This document shows, piece by piece, positions 8,453-15,670 of a DNA stretch of 64,000 bases. A program made the translations under genes and the position numbers. The notes under the pieces were generated by a model, which was given only the letters and a program-made list of their open reading frames with translations, did no database searches and was not told where the DNA came from. The stretch's first letter is position 1, and each line of letters starts with the position of its first letter. Origin of the DNA: Helicobacter_D sp964464895 (GTDB lineage Bacteria; Campylobacterota; Campylobacteria; Campylobacterales; Helicobacteraceae); the NCBI GenBank assembly GCA_964464895.1, contig CAYXGY010000010.1, forward strand, positions 1 through 64,000. Direction: 5' to 3'.

Positions 8453-9004
8453 ATGAAAAGAATCTTCACTCTTGTCCTGTTAGTTTTCATCTCTACCAAT
8501 CTCTATGCGCTCACAAAAGGTGAAGAAGTTTTTTTATCCGCATCAAAAACGGGAGATATGGAAACAGTGAGGAAATTATTAGATTCGGGAATCAATGTAA
8601 ATGTCCAAAATGGATATGGCTATACTGCTTTAATATATGCCGCACAATATGGGCATACCGAAGTAGCTAGAGCATTAATAAAAGCGGGTGCTGATGTGAA
8701 TATTCAAGATGAAAATGAACGGACTGCTTTAATATGGGCTTCGTGTTGGGGTTATACTAAAATCGTTAGAGCATTAATAAAAGCTGGGGCGGAGATTGAT
8801 ATTCAAGATGACGAAGGGTGGTTTGCTTTATTATATGCTACAATTAATAGACGTACCGAAGTCGTTAGAGTGCTACTCGAGGCTGGGGCAGAGATTTTTC
8901 TTGTAAGTAATGAAGAAGAGACTGTTTTGTATCTTGCAGAAAAGTATGAATATAATGATATTATAGAGCTGTTATATAAAGAAATAGAGAAAAGGGGGCT
9001 TTAA
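8453..9004 (+). CDS. Exported ankyrin-repeat protein, 5 repeats, last of the array
   Basis: 183 residues: the common leader (RIFTLVLLVFISTNLYA), LTKGEEVFLSASKTGDMETVRKLLDSG, then about five repeats. The last repeats are more diverged (GWFALLYATINRRTEVVRVLLEAGAEIFLV, ETVLYLAEKYEYNDIIELLY), so this copy may be older or have a different partner. It starts 1 base after the previous stop with GGAAGG as SD. The VOC gene begins right after it, so the array and the redox genes probably share a transcript. Confidence 0.86.
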   Translation: MKRIFTLVLLVFISTNLYALTKGEEVFLSASKTGDMETVRKLLDSGINVNVQNGYGYTALIYAAQYGHTEVARALIKAGADVNIQDENERTALIWASCWGYTKIVRALIKAGAEIDIQDDEGWFALLYATINRRTEVVRVLLEAGAEIFLVSNEEETVLYLAEKYEYNDIIELLYKEIEKRGL

Positions 9005-9005
9005 A

Positions 9006-9386
9006 ATGATACAATCGATAGACCATATTGTATTGCTCACAAAAGACATTCAAAAATGCCTCGCATTTTATCGAGATATTTTAGAATGCGAGATAAAAGA
9101 GCGCAATGGACGCTATGCCATCTGCTTTGGCAATCAAAAAATCAATATCCACCAATACTTTGGCGAGTTCCAACCAGCAGCGAGCAAACCATGCGATGGG
9201 GCTTTGGACTTTTGCCTGCTCGCAAAGGGCGACATCAAAGAAATCAAGAGAAAGCTTGAATCGAAGGGGATAAAAATAGAAGTGGGCATTGTGGAAAGAA
9301 CGGGAGCAGTTGCAAAACTCGATTCGATTTATCTCAAAGACCCTGACGGAAATTTAGTTGAAATTGCTGTGGAGAAAAAGGAATAA
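9006..9386 (+). CDS. VOC-family (glyoxalase/dioxygenase-fold) protein
   Basis: 126 residues, cytoplasmic, one vicinal-oxygen-chelate domain of two beta-alpha-beta-beta-beta units. Visible features are SIDHIVLLTKDIQKCLAFYRDIL at the start, INIHQYF with a metal-ligand candidate His, and SIYLKDPDGNLVEIA at the end with the Glu ligand. This pattern matches the small VOC proteins often called virulence protein or glyoxalase I-like. They bind a divalent metal and act on aldehydes, thiols or antibiotics; the substrate is unknown. It lies 1 base after the ankyrin array and 2 bases before the exported oxidoreductase. Confidence 0.85.
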   Translation: MIQSIDHIVLLTKDIQKCLAFYRDILECEIKERNGRYAICFGNQKINIHQYFGEFQPAASKPCDGALDFCLLAKGDIKEIKRKLESKGIKIEVGIVERTGAVAKLDSIYLKDPDGNLVEIAVEKKE

Positions 9387-9388
9387 AA

Positions 9389-9952
9389 ATGAAAAAGTTA
9401 TTATTACTTAGTCTATTTTTGTTTGCGAGCGTCTTTGCCGATGAAGCAAAAATCAAAACTCTCGTAATTGTTTCACACCCCTACCCCGAACGTTCCACGT
9501 TTATCAAGGGCTTAGAACAAGCTGCTAGGAGTGTCAAGGGCGTAGAGGTACGGAATCTCGAGCAAATCTATGGCTACGATACACGTGCCATCGATGGCGA
9601 TAGGGAACGCAAAATCACACGCGAATATCAAAGAATCGTCTTTTTGTTTCCCACGCATTGGTTTAATATCACACCAATGATGAAAGCCTATTTAAATGAG
9701 ACATGGGGTAGTGTAGGACCGGGACTTTGGCAGGGCAAACAAATGCTTGTTGTTTCCACAGCAGGTGGTGGGCGCAGCACGTATGGCAAAAATGGCAGAG
9801 TAGGCGTAGAGCTAAAAGATGTCTTTTTGCCGATGAAGGCAAGTGCCTTGCATTGTGGTATGGAATATTTAGAGCCTTTAGTCTTTGAAGGTGTTCATTC
9901 TAGCCAACTAGAAAGCTACAAACAAGCCTTGATTCAAAGGTTGAAAAATTAA
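9389..9952 (+). CDS. Exported NAD(P)H-oxidoreductase-like flavoprotein (flavodoxin-like fold, KefF/MdaB type)
   Basis: 187 residues. A Sec signal (KKLLLLSLFLFASVFA) precedes a flavodoxin-like fold: TLVIVSHPYPERSTF (FMN/FAD phosphate loop), the IVFLFPTHWFNITPMMKAYL hallmark of the NQO/KefF family, and VVSTAGGGRSTYG. The relatives I know are cytosolic FMN/FAD quinone or nitro reductases using NAD(P)H, so an export signal is odd; flavin would have to be bound outside or by Sec-independent loading. SD GGAATAAAA lies before ATG 9389. It sits in the run VOC - oxidoreductase - flavodoxin - MerR - aldo/keto reductases. Confidence 0.85.
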   Translation: MKKLLLLSLFLFASVFADEAKIKTLVIVSHPYPERSTFIKGLEQAARSVKGVEVRNLEQIYGYDTRAIDGDRERKITREYQRIVFLFPTHWFNITPMMKAYLNETWGSVGPGLWQGKQMLVVSTAGGGRSTYGKNGRVGVELKDVFLPMKASALHCGMEYLEPLVFEGVHSSQLESYKQALIQRLKN

Positions 9953-9967
9953 AATAAGGAGCAAAGA

Positions 9968-10453
9968 ATGAAAACTCTCGTTACCTTTTTTAGTGCAAGT
10001 GGAATCACAAAAGAAGTCGCACAAACTATCGCGAATGTTGCCAATGCGGACATATATGAGATTGTGCCTCAAGAGCCGTATAGCAAGGCAGATTTGGATT
10101 GGACAAACGAACAAAGTCGCACAAGTATCGAGATGAAAAACAATAAGACCTCGCGCCCACAAATCGCTAATAATATTGACATAAGCGGTTACGCGACAAT
10201 ATTTGTCGGATTCCCCGTATGGTGGTACACCGCACCACATATCATCAACACATTCCTCGAATCGCATGATTTTAGTGGCAAAATCATCATTCCATTCTGC
10301 ACAAGTGGCGGGAGCGATTTGAGCAATGCCCCACGCGATATGCAAAAGTCTGCCACAAATGCAATCTTTAAAACAGGGCGCAGATTTAACTTTGGAGAGA
10401 GCAAGGGAAGCGTTAGGAAATGGCTAGAAACTCTCAAGATAGAGCTAGACTAA
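9968..10453 (+). CDS. Flavodoxin-family protein
   Basis: 161 residues, no signal peptide. The FMN phosphate loop is FFSASGITKEVAQTIA (residues 8-23), followed by the 'EIVPQEPYSKADLDW' segment typical of short flavodoxin-like proteins of the Flavodoxin_4 type. Next come FVGFPVWWYTAPHIINTFL and PFCTSGGSDL, the last two contacting the isoalloxazine ring. It is probably an FMN electron carrier or reductase serving the neighbouring reductases. SD AAGGAG before ATG 9968; 13 bases before the MerR gene's SD region. Confidence 0.86.
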   Translation: MKTLVTFFSASGITKEVAQTIANVANADIYEIVPQEPYSKADLDWTNEQSRTSIEMKNNKTSRPQIANNIDISGYATIFVGFPVWWYTAPHIINTFLESHDFSGKIIIPFCTSGGSDLSNAPRDMQKSATNAIFKTGRRFNFGESKGSVRKWLETLKIELD

Positions 10454-10469
10454 GACAAAAGGAGAAATG

Positions 10470-10901
10470 ATGGCTTGGACGATTATAGAAGTCGCAAAAC
10501 AAACGGGAATTTCGCCCCATACTCTAAGGTTTTGGGCGAAAAAGGGAGTCTTTGAAACCGTGATAGACAGGGACGAAAATGGAGTGAAATACTTTGATAA
10601 GAAAGCGTTAGAATGGGTGATGTGGGTCAATTACCTAAGAAATACAGGAATGAGCCTCAAAGACATCAAAAAATATGCTCTTCTATTCACGCAGGGGATA
10701 AAAACAGCACGGGAGAGGCGAGAAATGCTCGTGAAACAAGCGCAGTCTCTTAAAAATCAGCTCACGACAATTCATGAAACCATAGAGGTGCTAGAAAAGA
10801 AAATCGGCATCTATGATGAGATAATAGCAACGGGTGTTGATTTGTTTAATTCTTGCTGTGATATGAAGCATTGCATAAACACAAATGGGGAGAAAAAATG
10901 A
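10470..10901 (+). CDS. MerR-family transcriptional regulator
   Basis: 143 residues. The N-terminal winged helix-turn-helix reads TIIEVAKQTGISPHTLRFWAKKGVFE, then the wing and W-V-YLRNTGMSLKDIKKY. A long dimerisation helix follows (about residues 75-120, LVKQAQSLKNQLTTIHETIEVLEKK). It resembles the aldehyde/thiol-responsive AdhR/NmlR branch. The C-terminal tail has a Cys-rich CCDMKHC motif (three cysteines) that could sense metals or electrophiles. Two in-frame ATGs exist (10467 and 10470); the second has better spacing from AAAAGGAG. Its stop overlaps the aldo/keto reductase start (ATGA). It is a plausible regulator of this redox set and of the 19-bp-spacer promoters in the window (inference). 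Confidence 0.88.
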   Translation: MAWTIIEVAKQTGISPHTLRFWAKKGVFETVIDRDENGVKYFDKKALEWVMWVNYLRNTGMSLKDIKKYALLFTQGIKTARERREMLVKQAQSLKNQLTTIHETIEVLEKKIGIYDEIIATGVDLFNSCCDMKHCINTNGEKK

Positions 10902-12037
10902 ACCAGCAAAATCGTAGGGAATTTTTAAAACATTCGGGCAAACTCATCGGGGCTTTAACATTACTAGGAAGCGGAATCAACCTGCTCAACGCACAAGGAG
11001 GAAACAAAATGCCGAGCACAAACCACATACCCACGCGTCCGCTTGGAAAAAGCGGGCTCAAAGTCTCAAGTATTGGCTTAGGTTGTATGGGAATGAGCGC
11101 AAATCATGGAGAGCCAAGAGACAAAAAAGAGATGATAAAACTCTTGCAAAAAGCTGTGGATTTAGGCTATACATTCTTTGACACAGCAGAAGTCTATGGA
11201 CCACATACGAATGAAGAATTACTTGGGGAAGCACTCAAGCCCTACAAAGACAAAGTTGTCATCAATACAAAGTTTGGATTCTATTATCCCTTTGGCAAAC
11301 AACAGCTTGATTCTAGCAGAAAATCTATCATTCGTGCTGTTGATGGAAGCCTAAAACGATTGCAAAGAGATTGCATTGACCTCTACACACAACATCGAGT
11401 AGATATTGACACACCGATTGAAGAAGTGGCAGAAACGATGCAAATGCTTGTAAAAGAAGGCAAAATCAAAGCATGGGCATTGGGCGAAGCGGGAGCAAAG
11501 ACAATCCAAAGAGCATGCAAGGTTTTTGCCCCTGTGGCAATGCAAAGTCAATATTCAATGGCTTTTCGCGAATTAGAAAGCAATGGCATTATGGACACAT
11601 GCGAAAAATTAGGCATTACAATTGTCGCATATAGCCCGCTTGATAGAGGATTTTTGGGTGGAAGTTTTGATAAAAACACAACTTTTCACCCTACGCTTGA
11701 TATGCGCAACTCCTTCCCGCGGCTTTCTAAAGAAGCATTAGAAGCCAATCAACAAGTGATTGATTTTATTAGAAATGTGGCAAAGAGCAAAACCATTAAT
11801 GGCAAACCAGCGACCGTGGCGCAAGTCTCTTTGGCTTGGATTCTTGCAAACAAGAGTTTTGTTGTGCCCATTCCAGAGACAACAAAGATTCATCGCCTAG
11901 AAGAGAATCTTAATTCTTGTCTGCTGACATTTAGCAAAGACGAGCTCAAAGAAATCAATAGCCAGCTTAGCAAGCTTGTCATCGTTGGCGAACGTTACGC
12001 CCCGGGTAGCGACGCAGCAAAAAGCGTGGGGTTATAA
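10898..12037 (+). CDS. Tat-exported aldo/keto reductase 1
   Basis: 379 residues from ATG 10898 (SD GGGGAG, four-base overlap with merR). A twin-arginine signal NRREFLKH (Arg6-Arg7) and hydrophobic segment ending LLNAQ precede a full aldo/keto reductase barrel. The catalytic tetrad is Asp95, Tyr100, Lys125 and His166. The C-terminal NADPH-binding segment includes PIPETTKIHRLEENL. The family reduces aldehydes and ketones with NADPH. An AAGGAGG followed by in-frame ATG (11009, codon 38) lies right after the signal peptide. A start at 10871 is also open but lacks an SD. It is paralogous to the next gene. Confidence 0.91.
   Translation: MNQQNRREFLKHSGKLIGALTLLGSGINLLNAQGGNKMPSTNHIPTRPLGKSGLKVSSIGLGCMGMSANHGEPRDKKEMIKLLQKAVDLGYTFFDTAEVYGPHTNEELLGEALKPYKDKVVINTKFGFYYPFGKQQLDSSRKSIIRAVDGSLKRLQRDCIDLYTQHRVDIDTPIEEVAETMQMLVKEGKIKAWALGEAGAKTIQRACKVFAPVAMQSQYSMAFRELESNGIMDTCEKLGITIVAYSPLDRGFLGGSFDKNTTFHPTLDMRNSFPRLSKEALEANQQVIDFIRNVAKSKTINGKPATVAQVSLAWILANKSFVVPIPETTKIHRLEENLNSCLLTFSKDELKEINSQLSKLVIVGERYAPGSDAAKSVGL
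10995..11011 (+). promoter_or_regulatory. Internal Shine-Dalgarno and in-frame ATG after the Tat signal of aldo/keto reductase 1
   Basis: AAGGAGG at 10995-11001, seven bases, ATG 11009, in frame. The shortened product would begin MPSTNHIPTRPLGKSGL, the normal N-terminus of a cytosolic aldo/keto reductase. Confidence 0.5.
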
Positions 12038-12057
12038 GTTAAATTAAAGGAGAAACA

Positions 12058-13182
12058 ATGAAAAACAACACTACTAATCGCCGCGAGTTTTTAAAAGTTG
12101 CGGCAATATTGGGAGCAAGTTTGAGTGTAGGTTCTTCGCCGCTTTTTGCGGCAGCAGATTCCAAAAATCAAATAATGCCAACGCGCACTTTGGGCAAAGG
12201 CGACTATGCCTTTAAGGTTTCCGCTCTCGCCTTTGGGCTTATGGGGCTCAACTATCATCGCAGCAAAGTTATAAGCGAAAAAGAAGCAGCCGAGATTATT
12301 GCAAAATGTGTGGATTATGGAATCACGCTTTTTGACACCGCGCAAGTCTATGGACCAGATAGCAACGAAATCCTAGCGGGCAAGATTCTAAAGCCCTATA
12401 AAGATAAGGTTTTTGTTACAACAAAATTTGGTTTTGGGGCAAATGCCGATGTGCTCGATTCTTCACCAAAACGCATTAGAGAGGTTTGCGAGCAGAGCCT
12501 AAAAAGACTTGGATTAGAGCAGATTCCGCTTTTTTACCAACACCGCTTTGACCCCAAAACGCCGATTGAAGAAGTCGCAGGAACAGTAAAAGACTTGATA
12601 AAAGAAGGCAAAGTCGCGCGCTTTGGCGTATGCGAATTAGCGGCGGCAACAATAGAAAAAGCGCACAAAATCTGCCCAATCACAGCCGTGCAGAGTGAAT
12701 ATCATTTGATGTGGCGCAATGTTGAAACCGAACTTTTCCCAACATTAGAAAAACATGGAATCGGCTTTGTGGCATATTCACCTTTGGCGCGAGGATATTT
12801 AAGTGGGAAATTACGAAAAAATAGCGATTTTGATCCAAAAAATGATAATCGCGCAACGTTTCCACGTTATCAAGACGACACAATGGAAGCAAATTATAAA
12901 ATTGTCGAGCTTTTAAGAAAATTTGGCAAAGGCAAAAATCCAACTGCTCCGCATGGTAATGCAACTCCTGCGCAAATGGCAATCTCGTATCTTCTCATAA
13001 ACAAACCCTATGTCGTCCCACTTTTTGGCACAACGAATCTAACACATTTGAGCGAAAATCTCGGCGCATTATATGTTCAATGGCACAAAAAAGAGCTAAA
13101 AAACTTTGAGGTAGAGCTCGCAAAAATACAGATTCATGGCGACCGCTACCCGCCAGAGCAGGCAAAGCGCGTGGGAAAGTAG
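12058..13182 (+). CDS. Tat-exported aldo/keto reductase 2
   Basis: 374 residues with twin-arginine signal NRREFLKV (Arg8-Arg9) and cleavage near LFAAA. The aldo/keto reductase barrel carries Asp93, Tyr98, Lys123 and His162, and ends with VPLFGTTNLTHLSENL. It is clearly related to the preceding gene but well diverged, with GC-richer codons (many GCG, CGC). Twenty bases separate the two; SD AAGGAG lies before ATG 12058. An internal ATG at codon 40 has no SD, unlike its paralogue. Probably NADPH-dependent carbonyl reduction in the periplasm; substrate unknown. Confidence 0.91.
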   Translation: MKNNTTNRREFLKVAAILGASLSVGSSPLFAAADSKNQIMPTRTLGKGDYAFKVSALAFGLMGLNYHRSKVISEKEAAEIIAKCVDYGITLFDTAQVYGPDSNEILAGKILKPYKDKVFVTTKFGFGANADVLDSSPKRIREVCEQSLKRLGLEQIPLFYQHRFDPKTPIEEVAGTVKDLIKEGKVARFGVCELAAATIEKAHKICPITAVQSEYHLMWRNVETELFPTLEKHGIGFVAYSPLARGYLSGKLRKNSDFDPKNDNRATFPRYQDDTMEANYKIVELLRKFGKGKNPTAPHGNATPAQMAISYLLINKPYVVPLFGTTNLTHLSENLGALYVQWHKKELKNFEVELAKIQIHGDRYPPEQAKRVGK

Positions 13183-13406
13183 AGTTTGCTCTGCTGTTCG
13201 TGTATAGCTAAGCAATTGGCAATATCATCATACGCAACTGTACTTTGAGTATTACTTGCTATTGGCTTGTTGCTTGCACGGACAAATCTTTTGCAAATCT
13301 CGGACGCACAAAACTAACGCTAGGGACTAAACACCGTTTTAAATCAGCTCACTTTTATATATTTTCCTTTATAATATTTGGAAATTACGGCACAAAGGAA
13401 AACAAA

Positions 13407-14702
13407 ATGATAAATCTCCCCAAAAACCAAACCACAAATTATACAAAAAAGGCTTTATTGCTCTTTCTCTTGAGCCTCTTACTGCTGACTCCTTTGGTGA
13501 TGTTTGATTCCATTTCGAGTGAGAGGCAATACTCTGCGACAAATGCCATTAATGAGATTGGAAAAGATTGGGGGGAATCTAATAAGCTTTCTACCCCCGT
13601 GATTGCCATTCCCTACTACGATAATAACAAAATAATGATTCTACATATTACACCAGAAGCTTATAATGCCAAAGTCGTTTTGAAACCCCAAAAGAGAAAA
13701 AAGGGCGTCTATGAGGCGGTAATTTACAATGTAGAGATTGCCTTTGAAGCGGAATTTGATTTCAATCTTTATACGGCAAGCGAAATGATTGATGCTGATT
13801 TTGTCAAATTTGATATGACAAATGTCATTTTGAATCTCCCCAATGTGCGCAAAAGCGAAATTTCTACACTGACAATCAATCAAAAACCCATAGCAATGAA
13901 ATTCGCCAAACCAGACCGCATTCCTATCGATGAATCTTGGCTCAAAACTCCAGAATCTATTAAAATCACAATTAGTGGCGTATTGTCCGCACGAGGGCAT
14001 TCATCTTTTGAGGCATTCCTTGATGCACAGAAAAACACCTTAGAGATTGAATCTCCTTGGAAGAATCCCTCTTTTAGCTCCCTTTTGCCCAATCATCATA
14101 CAATCGATTCTAGCGGATTTAAGGCGACTTACACAAGTGGCAATGAAAATCCTATCTTTTCCTCTTCCTTTAGCATTAACATTAAAGATAGCTTTAAAGA
14201 TAAAAAAGACGTAATTAAACCGCTCAAAATAGAATTTTATCAGGGAATCACCGAATATCGGCTGATTGATAGAGCCGTCAAATATGCCTACTTGTTTATT
14301 GCGCTGACATTTTTAGCATTATTTTTGTGTGAAATTGCGAGTGGCAAAAATGTGATTTTATTGCAATATGGGCTAATCGGAGCAAGTTTAGTAGTATTCT
14401 ACCTAAGCCTGCTTTCTTTTAGTGAGCATTTCGGATTTATCCTTGCCTATATTCTCTCGTGTCTAAGTGTGATTGCGCCTATTTCTCTTTACACCTTTAG
14501 CATTATGGGAGAAAAAAGGTTTGCGTATATCATCGGCTTGATTATGGTGTTTTTATACGCTAGTTTATTCTTGATGCTTTTCCAAGACGCTTACGCGCTT
14601 TTGATTGGGACATTTATCGTGATGTTTGCAGTCTATGCGGCGATGTTTTTGACAAGGCATTTAAACCAAACTCAAAAATCAGAGGTTAAAGAGGCAGAAT
14701 GA
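13407..14702 (+). CDS. creD: Inner-membrane protein CreD family
   Basis: 431 residues. One N-terminal membrane helix (ALLLFLLSLLLLTPLVMF) is followed by a large periplasmic region of about 260 residues with the family's VIAIPYYD, TPEAYNAKVVLKPQKRKKGVYEAVIYNVEI and RLIDRAVKYAYLFIALTF segments. About five closely spaced helices follow (residues 290-425). This is the CreD architecture. In E. coli CreD belongs to the CreBC regulon and in other species affects envelope integrity and beta-lactam response; its molecular role is unknown. No creBC is visible here. ATG 13407 with AAAGGA is preferred to the upstream in-frame ATG 13245, whose extra 54 residues look non-coding. Its stop overlaps the next start (ATGA). 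Confidence 0.85.
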   Translation: MINLPKNQTTNYTKKALLLFLLSLLLLTPLVMFDSISSERQYSATNAINEIGKDWGESNKLSTPVIAIPYYDNNKIMILHITPEAYNAKVVLKPQKRKKGVYEAVIYNVEIAFEAEFDFNLYTASEMIDADFVKFDMTNVILNLPNVRKSEISTLTINQKPIAMKFAKPDRIPIDESWLKTPESIKITISGVLSARGHSSFEAFLDAQKNTLEIESPWKNPSFSSLLPNHHTIDSSGFKATYTSGNENPIFSSSFSINIKDSFKDKKDVIKPLKIEFYQGITEYRLIDRAVKYAYLFIALTFLALFLCEIASGKNVILLQYGLIGASLVVFYLSLLSFSEHFGFILAYILSCLSVIAPISLYTFSIMGEKRFAYIIGLIMVFLYASLFLMLFQDAYALLIGTFIVMFAVYAAMFLTRHLNQTQKSEVKEAE

Positions 14703-15661
14703 CAAACGCTAAAGAATTCTTATTTGCCACACTAGGAATTCTAGCATTATGGTTTTTGGGTGGTGGAGATTCTAAGTTTTTGCACGCTAAAGATTCCGCA
14801 CACAAATACTCCCCACAAACCAAAGAGGAGTTAAAATCTCTTGTGCAAGATAAGAGCGTTCATCTAGGCAGTATTGATACCTCTGCTATTACCGATATGA
14901 GCAAACTTTTTCATAGTAGCACGAGGCAGGATTTTAGCGGGATAGAATCGTGGAATGTGCGCAATGTAAAGGATATGAATCATATGTTTTATGCTGCACG
15001 ATACTTCAATTCGCCCGTGAATGCTTGGAATGTAAAGAATGTCAAAGATATGCATTTTATGTTTGGTTCAGCAGAAAACTTTAACCAACCGCTAGATTCT
15101 TGGGATACGAGCAATGTCGAGAATATGCGCGGTATGTTTTATCAAGCACTGTTGTTTAACCAACCGCTAAATATGTGGAATGTGGGCAGGGTTAAGGATA
15201 TGCGCAATATGTTTCGTTCGGCAAGGAATTTTAATCAACCCTTAGAATCGTGGAATGTCAAAAATGTCGAAGATATGGGCGGTATGTTTGAGTATGCAAC
15301 CTCTTTCAATCAGCCTTTAGAAAAATGGAATGTGGGCAGGGTTAAGGATATGAGTGGTATGTTTTATGGCGCGTATTCTTTCAATCAACCTTTAAATGCT
15401 TGGAATGTAAGCAATGTCGAGAATATGCGCGCAATGTTTGTCATGGCAAAATCTTTTAACCAACCACTTCATCATTGGAATGTGCGCAAGGTTCAAAATA
15501 TGGAGATTATGTTTTGGGGAGCAGAATCTTTTAATCAATCCTTAGACAAATGGGACACGCGTAATGTCAAGGATATGAGTGGTATGTTTGGAGAATCCCC
15601 CCTAGAAAACAAGCCGCCCAAATGGTGGGAAGACAAACCCGAAATCTTTGAAGAGGAATAA
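14699..15661 (+). CDS. BspA-like (DUF285) 25-residue repeat surface protein
   Basis: 320 residues. An N-terminal hydrophobic segment (FLFATLGILALWFLGGG) that may be a signal anchor is followed by nine tandem 25-residue repeats of the type FNQPL-x-WNV-x-NVKDM-x-x-MF. These are the leucine-rich-like DUF285 repeats of BspA-type proteins known from Mycoplasma, oral anaerobes and gut Campylobacterota. Members are surface-exposed and bind host or bacterial proteins. The repeat DNA is similar but not identical, so copy number may change by recombination. It overlaps creD by four bases and is translationally coupled; a link between the two is not known to me. Confidence 0.87.
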   Translation: MTNAKEFLFATLGILALWFLGGGDSKFLHAKDSAHKYSPQTKEELKSLVQDKSVHLGSIDTSAITDMSKLFHSSTRQDFSGIESWNVRNVKDMNHMFYAARYFNSPVNAWNVKNVKDMHFMFGSAENFNQPLDSWDTSNVENMRGMFYQALLFNQPLNMWNVGRVKDMRNMFRSARNFNQPLESWNVKNVEDMGGMFEYATSFNQPLEKWNVGRVKDMSGMFYGAYSFNQPLNAWNVSNVENMRAMFVMAKSFNQPLHHWNVRKVQNMEIMFWGAESFNQSLDKWDTRNVKDMSGMFGESPLENKPPKWWEDKPEIFEEE

Positions 15662-15670
15662 GGAGAGACA

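Larger units (their letters stand above)
5063..9004 (+). repeat. Tandem array of six ankyrin-repeat genes sharing near-identical DNA blocks
   Basis: Six adjacent genes with 1-21 base gaps or a 4-base overlap. The leader-coding first 70 or so bases of the genes at 5360, 6779, 7900 and 8453 are nearly identical. Blocks inside them are exact copies: 6131-6286 equals 6980-7135 (156 bases). A roughly 80-base segment near 6387 recurs near 7337 and 7781. This points to recent duplication and continuing recombination. Confidence 0.9.

Noticed and set aside
5063..9004. CRISPR or simple satellite
   Set aside because: The repeats are 99-base coding units of ankyrin proteins without spacers.
13245..13406. 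N-terminal extension of CreD by 54 residues
   Set aside because: No SD, composition unlike a leader, and ATG 13407 has a good SD followed by the expected CreD N-terminus.
14930..15600. CRISPR-like 75-base periodicity
   Set aside because: Coding repeats of a BspA-type protein in an open frame.
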